Assembly: GCA_949317995.1 (NCBI GenBank)
Contig: OX439038.1
Location: 60,532,813-60,596,812 of the forward strand
Direction: 5' to 3'
DNA from: Acholoe squamosa
Taxonomy: Eukaryota; Annelida; Polychaeta; Phyllodocida; Polynoidae
Length of the DNA: 64,000 bases
Positions 46,817 through 55,683 of the stretch are shown piece after piece (position 1 is the stretch's first letter; the number at the start of each line of letters is the position of its first letter). Both the position numbers and the translations under genes were made by a program. The notes beneath the pieces were generated by a model that was not told where the DNA came from, searched no databases, and saw only the letters and a list, made by a program, of their open reading frames with translations.

Positions 46817-47039
46817 AACGGATTGGGGAGTCCGGACGGAGGGTGCCGAAGGAGGAGCACCGGAGGGACCAACTCGGAGGGCGAACGACGGAGGCGGTCG
46901 GTGGAGGGGTCCGGATGGGGACTGGTGGCTGCCAGAGGAGGACGTCACTACGGAGTACGAAGGGTACATGCACATCTTGTTGGTCATTTACGAGATGGCC
47001 GGTTTTGACTTTATACGAGAGAACTTGGGATTACGATAA
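46817..47039 (+). CDS. Possible spliced 3' exon in gypsy element
   Basis: A frame without its own start, open from before the acceptor-like ACCTTGTTGTTACAG (46802-46816) to TAA at 47037-47039. The coded end looks protein-like (DGDWWLPEEDVTTEYEG, then MHILLVIYEMAGFDFIREN). A strong donor-like GGTAAGT lies right after the zinc-finger ORF stop (46534). A spliced small product is therefore conceivable; which upstream exon it would join is unknown. It may be a chance open stretch. Confidence 0.25.
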
Positions 47040-47458
47040 GAGTATGTATATAGACGTACCGGCGACGGCCGGGGATAGGATTACGGGAAACGAAGGTGGA
47101 GTTTACAGTACATGGATTAAGGGCGACAGACAGAGGTGTCGGAGGACCGGGGCGCCACCGCCAGGGGGCCACCGATCCTACAGGATGACCAGAATGACAT
47201 TGTTATAAAAAGGGTCGCTACGGACCACGCTACTATAGGTCATGCTAAGCCACTACAGTGGAGGTTCATACGAGTCAAGCTTACTACATGATTGTATGTT
47301 TATATGAACAATGATAACTTGTATGTATGTGTAAATAATGATAACACGTAAACACCCAGGGGCCATGGTGTATATAGTTTATTCAAAATTGGATACCCAT
47401 CTGCAGGAGGGTCATATATCACTTTCACCCAGTACGCTATTAATTAGTTGGGGAGAGT
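47040..47458 (+). other. Gypsy 3' untranslated region and polypurine tract
   Basis: No coding content recognised. A purine-rich tract (GGGGAGAG, about 47450-47457) abuts the 3' LTR and would prime plus-strand synthesis. Confidence 0.6.
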
Positions 47459-47920
47459 GTGGCGTAGACCGAGGGGTCGGGGGAACCACCGACCCCGGAG
47501 TCACGTCAGACGTTCTCGTATTACCATATACGTATGTCAGTGTAGACCGAGGGGTCGGGGGCGATGCCGAAACCGTCCTGGTGCGGGGGCGGAGGAGCCG
47601 CCGACCTCGGAGTCACACCCGAAAACGTTCCATTTACCTGCGTTCGGAGGAGGGTTCCTCCGACGCTGGATCTCTGTCGGAGACGCCAGCGTTGGAGGAA
47701 CGGGAAGCGTATAAATAGGAGGGGATCGACACCTTGAGGCAGTCTGGATCCACGGGTGCTGGTGTCTACATCTTCAGGCTTCCCCTCCATAGGCTAGGAG
47801 TTACACAAGGATACTTAGCTGGTGTGGCAGAGAATGCCAGGCAATAAAGTGTCATTAATAACAAGAAGCCAAGTTGTGTGATACTTCCGCATTACAATAG
47901 TGGACTCCGATAAAAACACT

Positions 47921-47923
<3 letters not shown>
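47459..47923 (+). repeat. Gypsy 3' LTR
   Basis: 465 bp, nearly identical to the 5' LTR with about ten substitutions. It ends AACACTACA, followed at once by the (AT)n run that also borders the 5' LTR. Confidence 0.92.

Positions 47924-47992
<69 letters not shown>
47924..47992. repeat. (AT)n microsatellite, right part
   Basis: AT dinucleotide run of about 69 bp, continuing the run at 36899-36934. The gypsy element inserted within it, so the target duplication cannot be read uniquely. Confidence 0.9.
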
Positions 47993-47995
<3 letters not shown>

Positions 47996-48833
47996 GGGGG
48001 TATATAGTCCCATCTTCAATGTACATAGAGCATCGCCTTGTCCCAGCTAGCACAAATCGTGCAATTTACATCATTCTTACATTAAAACTCATGTGATTTA
48101 CGTAAAAAAGACATCATTTGGATGAGTTGTGCTAGCAAGGGTGTGCTAATATACATCACTTGTGTCTTGTTTTATTACACCCTTTGTGATAGCTTTTTAT
48201 ATGAACAAAAGTTTAGAAAAAAAGATAAAGCCTCTCGCATATTTAACTTTGCATAGTGTTGATTGATTTCGGACGATACCAGATGTGGTCTCATAAGAAG
48301 ACAGTTCATACACTGCTGTAATGTCTGATTACTTTAATACACAATACATATGAAAGAAAAACAGATTCACAATTGGTATTTGCATTAAACTAAGTAAAGA
48401 TACACAGGTTAGGGCTGAGCACCAGTCCACTACACTTCAGTGATATCAGAAATGCAGCAATCATTATAAATACTCATATCATATTACAAGTAATAAACGA
48501 ATAAAGATCAGTCAGGAAGAAAAGAATACAAACACATGGGGTGCTGCACCAGGTCACTAAATAATGACCTGAGCAGGTGTGGTCGCAACAAGGCACCTAC
48601 AGACCCCTCCCATCCCCCCTCCCATGTTGCTAGCTTATTCAGTATATCACCGTGGTATATGATGAGTACAATCACCATGAACGTGTTATTAGTCTAGCAT
48701 GAGAAGCAGGGTTGTTTAGCATCATTAGGCGTAGGACACCGTTATTACATACTATGTAATACTTTAGTTGGATATACTGTTGGCTGATCACCAGTCAAGT
48801 TTCCGGTAATGGGAATTGCTTATGAATGCAAGC
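47993..48833. other. Intergenic, nothing coding
   Basis: AT-rich, with no supportable gene. It holds two copies of the GGCTGAKCACCAGTC motif (48412 and 48782) described under findings. Confidence 0.45.
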
Positions 48834-48846
48834 AGTGAACACAGTG

Positions 48847-49311
48847 AGTGAGTAATAGATGTTTAATGCCATTTCGACAGCTAAGGTCATATTCATGGCG
48901 AGAACGACATTACACAATTTCACAGAGGAGTGTGTCAGTGCCCACACATATGTGCACCACACACATCCTGAGGGGATAGGAAAGAGGAGAAATAGACCCT
49001 TTTAAGTGGGCTAGGGAGGCCCAGGGAGGGCAGGGTGACAGAAGGGCAGGGCAGAGCGGGGTGAGAGGGGGAAAGGGCAGGGCAGGTTGAGTGGGATGAG
49101 GGTAGAAGGGAATGAGATAGAAGGGGTAGGGGATGGATAGGGGAGGGACGAACAAAAAAGAGAGAGGGAGGGGGAACACTCATCACAGAGTTTAGAACAG
49201 TTCAGAAGATGAGGCTGCCCTGTCCAAACCCACTCTCACCCCAGACTGGGAAGACTGGGGGGGATAGGAAAGAGGAGAAATAGACCCATTTAAGTGGGCT
49301 AGGGAAGCCCG
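48847..49311 (+). mobile_element. SINE-like element, copy 1, with internal expansion
   Basis: Flanked by a 13-bp target duplication, AGTGAACACAGTG (48834-48846 and 49312-49324). Body: AGTGAGTAATAGATGTTTAA, CATATTCATGGCGAGAAC, GCACCACACACATCC and TTTTAAGTGGGCTAGGGA. Copies 2 and 3 are about 180-187 bp. Here the end module (GATAGGAAAGAGGAGAAATAG...GGGCTAGGGA) occurs twice, separated by about 240 bp of G/A-rich sequence. Confidence 0.8.
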
Positions 49312-49324
49312 AGTGAACACAGTG

Positions 49325-49619
49325 TGCTTTATGAAAGACAGGCATAGAAGTAATGACATACAAGGGCTGAGATGAATAAAGTGGGGGGGGGCTGAGCACC
49401 AGTCCTTCCCTTAGGAGTACTGCATGTTATACCACTATTCTGGCACTTCCGGTGGTTTTATATGCGATATATACGTGGTATATTCTGCATATACCACCCT
49501 TGTGCGTTTTTAGAATTTTTGGTATATACTTTTTCGGGGTCAAGTTGGATATTTTTGGAAATTATGGCAGCTATACAAAGTTAATCTAGCCATTTTCCAT
49601 AGTGAAAAATTGTGCCAAC
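49325..49619. other. Intergenic, nothing recognised
   Basis: Short AT-rich stretch with one GGGCTGAGCACCAGTCC motif at 49389-49405. No gene seen. Confidence 0.4.
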
Positions 49620-49690
49620 TCGTATGAGAATTGAACCCCGGCCGCAGTGGTGGTAGGCGAAGGCCTTAGCCATTGCGCTACACTGAACGG
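49620..49690 (-). repeat. tRNA-like SINE head
   Basis: On the minus strand an A-box-like TGTAGCGCAATGGCTAAGG is followed about 30 nt later by a B-box-like GGTTCAATTC, as in RNA polymerase III promoters. The acceptor stem does not pair, so it is not a working tRNA; a tRNA-derived SINE is the likely origin. Confidence 0.5.
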
Positions 49691-49902
49691 TGATGAAAAC
49701 CAATGCGAAAATAGATAAATTCTAACCTGAGGTCCTAGTGCTATGTTTCCAGTCAGTTTTCTTCTTGATTCCAAGCATGTCATGTTGTAATATTAAAATC
49801 CCAAGAAGTATTCGATCCATAGACGAGGAATGCGTGCTAATTTTCTCCATTTTGTTCGATATAAATAAGAATCCATTGACTTTTTCCATCGTACGCCCAT
49901 GG

Positions 49903-50423
49903 CCGCTCTGCGCGAAGCCATTGTTTTTGTTCCTTGCCGGGAGAGGTACCGCTGTGTATACAGTCACTTTTCGTATTGAATCCAACCATGACACGTCTTC
50001 AAATTAATACATACATATCCTTAGACATTCTAGATGAGTACTCCTTGCTTGATATGTCCGATATATTCAAAATAAATAAGAATCCATTGATTTTCCCAAC
50101 GTACGCGAGTCGCGGTCCGGCCATTCCCACCCGCCTCCTTGTCCGGTGAAAGTGTGTCAGTGGCCCGGATGTAGATATAGGTCATCCGCTCGCTGTACGA
50201 GGAAGACGCCGAAAATTTCGGACCGTGTTGGAAAATCAATGGATTCTTATTTATTTTGAATATATCGGACATATCAAGCATGGAGTACTCATCTAGGATG
50301 TCTAAGGATATGTATGTTTTAATTTGAAAACGTGTCATGGTTGGATTCCATACGAAAAGTGAGTGTGAACACGGCGGTTCATCTCTCGGCAAGGAACAAA
50401 AACAATGGCTTCGCGCAGAGCGG
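49903..50423. repeat. Long inverted repeat, two ~195-bp arms
   Basis: Arms 49903-50097 and 50230-50423 are reverse complements at roughly 90% identity, with a 132-bp spacer. Shared landmarks: AAGCCATTGTTTTTGTTCCT, GATATGTCCGATATATTC and AATAAGAATCCATTGA. A short third piece of the inner end lies at 49858-49885. It may be a foldback element or the result of an inverted duplication. Confidence 0.75.
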
Positions 50424-50535
50424 ACACGGGCCGTGTCGCTTGCACTTACAAAATGTCTTCGCCTGGCTATATTCTTTGGATTTCAGGTAAGAAATTAATA
50501 CAAAATGGAGGAAATCGAGGTATAAACCTATTAGT

Positions 50536-50640
50536 TCATGGATGTTGGAGCCCACGGGGAGTCTATGCTGGATATACCCGAGCCGCTCCGCGGCTCGGGT
50601 ATATCCAGCATAGACTCCCCGTGGGCTCCAACATCCATGA
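50536..50640. repeat. Perfect 51-bp hairpin palindrome
   Basis: Arms 50536-50586 and 50590-50640 are exact reverse complements with a 3-nt loop (TCC). The stem begins TCATGGATGTTGGAGCC and reaches CCCGAGCCGC at the loop. A perfect stem of this length is young or actively maintained. Confidence 0.9.
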
Positions 50641-51059
50641 TCTATTAGCTTAATAAAGATTATGCAACTGATTGAGAAGACTATGATCTCATAGTGATGG
50701 TAAGGCAGCCTAGGTTGGGCAGCCTCGAGCCCAGCCCCACTATGTGAACATCCTACTATTTGATAGAGTCGGGTCTGAGACTGAGGTCGGGCTGAGCACC
50801 AGTCCTCTATTAAGTTTCTGCCTAGGTGGTTAAATAGGTCGTATACGTATACAGTGTATTTCCAGGAGCTGACTCATGGGCTGAGCACCAGTCCTCAGTT
50901 AGCTACTGCCAATGTGTAGTATGCGCGTGTTTACATCACAGAACTAGTCCACACTGTGGGTTTAGTTCTGTGTTTACATCATGTGGTCAGGGCTGATCAC
51001 CAGTCCTCTAGGTGATAATCAGTTATAAACTGGTCTATGCATAACACCTGCTATTTTTT

Positions 51060-52165
51060 TTTCTTAAACTTTTCCTTATCATCTATATGTTGGGTTTCCC
51101 AGCTTATTCCGCCCAACTCCCATATTCCCCTACACATAGGACTTTTATTCTGTAAACTTTTATAACTAAATTGTCTACCCGGTATTCTATCTTCCTGTCT
51201 AATCTAGTTCTTATTTGGTCTTAGGGGGGTAACCACCCCAAGGTCCTTAGACAGCTTATGCATATATGTGATAGCAGTTGGAACAGCCTCCTGCTATCCA
51301 ATGTTTTAACATCAAAATATTTGTGTAACTCGGTGGCTGAGCATCTTTGACCAGTACATATTACCATATCTGCTTATCCATAAAGCTCTATTTTGGAGAC
51401 GCTGAATCTTATCTATTTGGTCTTGTGTGTTACAGTCTATAAGGAAGCTGGCATAATTAGCTCAGGGAGGAACTGTCTGTTTATATAATAAAAAAGATTT
51501 CTCTTCATTTAAGAATTTTCTTATACGGGCTAAAAGGTATAATTTGTGATCTAGGTTCCTAATGAGCTTGTTAGTATGTGGTTTGAAGGAAAAGTTGCTA
51601 TCAATTATTGCAACTAAATACTTATATTCCTGTACATGTCTTAGGAGTGTATCATCAACTTTATTATTAAGGTCTGGGGTATTGGGGGGGGGGGAGTTTA
51701 TTTCTCATTACCTGAGTTTTCTCACTATTAATGGCGAGACAGTTCCTCCTACACCAATCATGTGTTAGGTTAATATCTCTTTGCAGCTTGGCCTCAGACT
51801 CCCGCACTCAATTGTCGCTAGAGATTAAAACAATATATCATCTGCGTACATAAATACCCTGCTATCATGTATATACTGGAGAAAGTCGTTAATAAACATA
51901 AGGAACATCAGGGGACCCAAGGAACTTCCCTGGGGTACCCCATATCCCACTACACACTCCTTGGAGCGGTGGTTATTTAATAAAGAAACTTGCCGTCTAT
52001 TGCTCAAATAAGAATTTATCCAATTTTGAGTTTTCACATCAATTTTAAGGACTTACACATTTATTTAGGAGAATAGAGTGATGGACACTATCGAAAGCTT
52101 TGGATCCATCAACATAACAGACTCAGTTTTTTTATTTTGATCCAATTCTTCAAAAAGAATCATAG
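51060..52165 (-). mobile_element. 5'-truncated LINE fragment
   Basis: The minus strand encodes the C-terminal half of a non-LTR reverse transcriptase: WINSYLSNRRQVSLL, GVPQGSSLGPLMFLMFIND and YADDILF at 52037-51825. Thumb and tail sequence follows in shifted frames down to about 51200. It ends in an A-rich tail at about 51060 (AAGAAAAAAAAATAGC). It is broken by several stops, and from a different family than the LINE at 31-35 kb. Confidence 0.7.
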
Positions 52166-52197
52166 CACACATCACACTTCCTTCTGTGGCTCAAGTG

Positions 52198-52935
52198 CAG
52201 GACGCAACTTCTCGACCCGGACTATGCCCCCGGGGCATTCACGCGCTGCTCTACGCGTGATAGCAGTCCCTGCTGTGCTGTGCTGTGTCAGATTGTGACT
52301 CTGGTGTGAGTTTATAAGGAAAGGCCCCGGGGGCATTCTCGGGCCAGTGATGCCCATGGGGCATACTTTAGTCGTTTCTTGTGTAGGAGTAACGAAAATG
52401 CCCTGGGGGCATTGATGGAATTGCTGATGCCCCCAGGGCATGCCATTGTAGATTTCAGATTATAGAAGAAAGGCTATGCCCCGGGGGCATTTGTGGTGTG
52501 TGTGATGCCCCCGGGACATAATAGTATTCAGTCTATAATATAGAAGTAAATGCTATGCCCTGGGGGCATCATCACACATCATCCATATTATGGATGCCCC
52601 AGGGGCATGGTACAGAGAACAATGGGGGACAATGCCCTCAGGGCATTCATAGTAAGGATAATCATACATGCATAAAAAAAATTGACGATGCCCTGGGGGC
52701 ATCCATGTACTAAACGATGCCCCCAGGGCATAGTCCAATACCCTATATAGGCCTACATGTCTTGGGAGCATCATCCTTACCATGGATGCCCTGGGGGCAT
52801 TTTCCCAGACTTGCCATGGGGAGTGTGGGAAAGGGCACGCCTCAGCCACTGCTGTCCGCGTAATTTTCGCATCACTCCCACGCGGCAGTCTGTAGGCCCC
52901 GGGGGCATAGTCCAGGTCAAGAAGTTGCGTCCTGC
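52198..52935. mobile_element. Palindrome-array element with inverted termini and 10-bp target duplication
   Basis: Inverted ends of about 39 bp: CAGGACGCAACTTCTCGACC... at 52198-52236 and its near-exact complement at 52896-52934. It is flanked by GGCTCAAGTG at 52188-52197 and 52936-52945. The interior has about 15 copies of the self-complementary core ATGCCCYSRGGGCAT, spaced roughly 15-80 bp apart. No transposase is encoded. A 9-11-bp duplication suggests a Mutator-like or foldback element. It is inserted in a tRNA-like SINE whose sequence resumes at 52946. Confidence 0.8.
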
Positions 52936-52945
52936 GGCTCAAGTG

Positions 52946-53165
52946 ATAGGCCTTGGACCAGGCATGCAGATCTTGCAGTTTCGAATCCCCAACAGGGTAC
53001 AATTTTGTTTATCAAACATTAGGGGTGGGTCATCAGGAGGGGTTGGCTACAGGACTGTGGAGGAGTTGTTCACAGGACATGGTCCCATGGACCACCCTGT
53101 GTATGGGCCCCCCTCCTCCTTCATGGCATCATGAGTATTTATGCCCCGGCCCTTGCCCTCATCCT
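52946..53165 (+). repeat. tRNA-like SINE, right part, split by the palindrome element
   Basis: Joins in sense to 52181-52197 (CTTCTGTGGCTCAAGTG). A B-box-like GTTTCGAATCCC lies at about 52978-52990, followed by a G-rich body. The A-box-like part sits at the insertion point. It is a probable SINE disrupted by the element at 52198-52935. Confidence 0.45.
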
Positions 53166-53492
53166 TAAAAGGGCACATCACCTGTAGTTGCCTGTGAATG
53201 TCTGCACTATGTAATACCTGATGTGTAAAGTGTGGCTTTTACAAAAGGGTGAACCCCATGCTTGCACAGAAACATGCTGAATGCTAGAGGGTATATGGCA
53301 CATTCTGAGAATTTCTCTAGCACAATTAAAAGGCTGTTCTAGGCTCATTTACTACAGAATTTAGAGGCTGAGGGACCATTTGAAAGTTTGGGAGGACAAC
53401 ACTCGATCATATACTGGCTCAAGACCATGGTTGGGGAGGGGAGGCATGAGGCTTGGGAGGGGGATAGCATTGTAACTTGCAATGATTCACCT
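53166..53492. other. Intergenic, nothing recognised
   Basis: No gene or clear repeat seen. Confidence 0.4.
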
Positions 53493-53505
53493 GCATTTAT
53501 AAAGT

Positions 53506-53686
53506 GAGAGTGAGTGAGTAATAGATGTTTAACGCCATTTCGACAGCTAAGGTCATATTCATGGCGAGAACTACATTACACAATTTCAGAGGAATGTGTC
53601 AGTGCCCATGCATATGTGCACCACACACATCCTGAGGGGATAGTAAAGAGGAGATATAGACCCTTTTAAGTGGGCTAGGGAAGCCC
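53506..53686 (+). mobile_element. SINE-like element, copy 2
   Basis: 181 bp with a perfect 13-bp target duplication, GCATTTATAAAGT (53493-53505 and 53687-53699), followed by a run of A. Same family as 48847-49311 and 58895-59081. Confidence 0.85.
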
Positions 53687-53920
53687 GCATTTATAAAGTC
53701 AGACAAAAAAAAAAAAAAAAAAAGTCATTAAAAGAGAACAATTTTGATTTTGAATTCGGGCATGGGTATATAAAGCATATTAAATTTGTGTTTTCACCAT
53801 ACCAGACATATCTTGAACATTCTAGACCAGAAAGAATGAGGTCTTCAGGGTGAAAATAATGATTTTCACCAAATCAGTCTTATTTGGTCCTGAATAGATT
53901 AGTATCATTGCAATATAATG

Positions 53921-54070
53921 GTAAAGGTGAACGATGAGCAGTTTGAGCTGACCGTTTCTTCACGAGCGTGTCCGGCCCGTTCCGCACGAGGCCGATAGGC
54001 CGAGTGCGGAGCGGGCCGGACACGCGAGTGAAGAAACAGGAAGCTCAAACTGCTCAGAGTTCATCTTTAC
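53921..54070. repeat. 150-bp foldback palindrome
   Basis: Imperfect inverted repeat centred near 53995 (GGCCGATAGGCC). The outer ends are GTAAAGGTGAACGATGAGCAG and CTGCTCAGAGTTCATCTTTAC; inside are GTTTCTTCAC and GTGTCCGGCCCG with their complements. No coding content. Confidence 0.8.
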
Positions 54071-54328
54071 ATTTATGTCAAGGTGTTTGAGAGGGAAATC
54101 AATCGATATTTCATCGATATCATTCAAAATTAACTAATCTTCACCTACCACCAATGCGAAATGCCGTGTGCCGCCATCTTGTTTGTTTACGTTTCAAAAA
54201 TGCTGCGCATGCGCGGTGGACCTATGACGTCATCGTGCGGATTTCCCGCGGGTTATTTAACGCAGGGGTGCATTACGGGGGTTCAGTGCATTGTCAATGG
54301 GCGCTCGACATTCACCTTGACATAATGT
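54069..54328. mobile_element. Possible 260-bp inverted-repeat element with promoter-like motifs
   Basis: The ends are ACATTTATGTCAAGGTG (54069-54085) and its near complement CACCTTGACATAATGT (54313-54328). The interior carries a YY1-type GCCGCCATCTTG (54170-54181), an NRF1-type TGCGCATGCGC (54204-54214) and a CRE TGACGTCA (54225-54232). No open frame. It is either a small element or a CpG-rich promoter whose gene is not visible. Confidence 0.4.
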
Positions 54329-54329
54329 A

Positions 54330-55430
54330 GAAGTTCTTGCGATGAAAAAAGGGTAAAAATCACCCAAATTAGCTGTTTTATTTGTGGAAATTGATTATCT
54401 TCACAAGGTTTTTGGTCAGATTTTAGTTGATATATCAGAAATGGGCTGCACAATACATAATAATGCAGTAAAACTTGGTTACAACAAACTTGTTGTTACA
54501 TTCTCAAAAGAATTCGTGGTAACCAGGTTTAGCACTTACGGTATGTTTAGTAATTTGCCAGACCCCGAACCCCCTGCCCACCTCTTGTCCCCTCAAAGTC
54601 TGTAGAGTAGAGGGGGGAGGGGCTAGGGATCAAGGTACAGGGTAAGTTGCCAGACTCGACCACTAGACCCACTTGTACCTTATTTTTGACCACTAATAGA
54701 CCCCTAAAACTGTGCATTATACATAATTGTTGATTCAGGAGTGACCAAGTAGTAATGCAATGCATACCTCATTTATTTTTTTTTTCAAATGTTATAACTA
54801 GTACCTGATATACAGTGTTTAACATTTCATGTTGTGCTTACTTTGTAACTAAAATGTGTGAAGGAGTTTAGACAGTTGACCTACTACCCCTAACTGTGGT
54901 TTCTAGTCATAACACACATTTTATGATTGATTCCTTAAATCTAACCTCTTTCATATACAATATAAGGCTAGTTATGAGCTGGGGTCCTTATAGACATGTA
55001 TCGAAGAGGAAAAAAACCCAATGAAGTGCTTAATCATATCAATGAAGGCTTGCATGGTTCTGACATCATGTGCTATCTAATATACCACCATGCCGTGACC
55101 CATCTCTTAGATTATTCTCAAACTTAGGGTGTGTATATAGTGTACATTAGAAAGTGTCCTTTTGATAAAGACATGAAATTGCGTCATTGATTCGATACTG
55201 AAGACACAATATCTTTAAATGTATTAATACTTTATTTTGAGATGATGGTTTTGTTCCATGAGTTCACAGTCATAAATGACATACTTTTTAATTATTGTAT
55301 TGGAGTAGTACAAAGATTATCTGCATTATTCTAGATATATTTCTAAGTATAATTATAACCGTAGTCGAGATTACACCAAAAAGCACAACCACAACAACAG
55401 AACTGAATTATAAGTTCAGTAATATTCAAT
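54330..55430. other. Intergenic, nothing recognised
   Basis: AT-rich, with no supportable gene. Confidence 0.4.
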
Positions 55431-55471
55431 GATATCAACGTTTTGGCTACAACTCGTGCCTTCATCAGGTG
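55431..55471 (-). ncRNA. Hammerhead-ribozyme-like core, degenerate
   Basis: On the minus strand CCTGATGAAGGC...GCC AAAACG matches the CUGAUGA box, a GGC/GCC stem II and a GAAAC-type box with the first G changed to A. Hammerheads of this form are known in Penelope-like elements and other retroelements. The changed base and unclear outer stems suggest an inactive relic. It may also be just a familiar repeat end. Confidence 0.3.
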
Positions 55472-55683
55472 ATGTGTGTCCATAGTTTATCCTAGATAAA
55501 CAAGTCTTAACTGTGATGAACTATAACTGGAACCTTTTTTTCCACTATTCGTTTCAATGAGTTCTAAACAAACTATTTTATTAACAAAATATTATACATG
55601 CAATGCAGACGTTATAATGTTTTCATTTGTTAATTGATACGAGAAATGCTGTCAAATACAATTACTTATGGACATCACTTCAT

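Larger units (their letters stand above)
36935..47923 (+). mobile_element. Ty3/gypsy LTR retrotransposon, about 11 kb, with extra ORF
   Basis: Two LTRs, 36935-37400 and 47459-47923, with TG..CA ends, differ at roughly ten positions (about 2%). The element is far more GC-rich than its surroundings and interrupts an (AT)n run. Coding order: gag, protease, RT, integrase, a long Arg/Glu-rich tail after integrase, then a ~1,000-residue zinc-finger protein not part of the standard gypsy set. The RT-then-integrase order places it in Ty3/gypsy (Metaviridae). The copy is defective: RNase H deleted, active-site residues changed, two frameshifts and one in-frame stop. A polypurine tract (GGGGAGAG) directly precedes the 3' LTR. 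The primer-binding site after 37400 was not identified with confidence. Confidence 0.92.

Noticed and set aside
47924..47992. (AT)n run considered as part of the LTR
   Set aside because: The LTR ends at the CA dinucleotide at 47923, matching the 5' LTR end. The AT run also borders the 5' LTR on its outer side, so it is host sequence.
52198..52935. CRISPR-like array of short repeats and spacers
   Set aside because: The repeats are self-complementary, vary in sequence and spacing and alternate in context. The region has transposon-type inverted ends with a target duplication, and the genome is eukaryotic.
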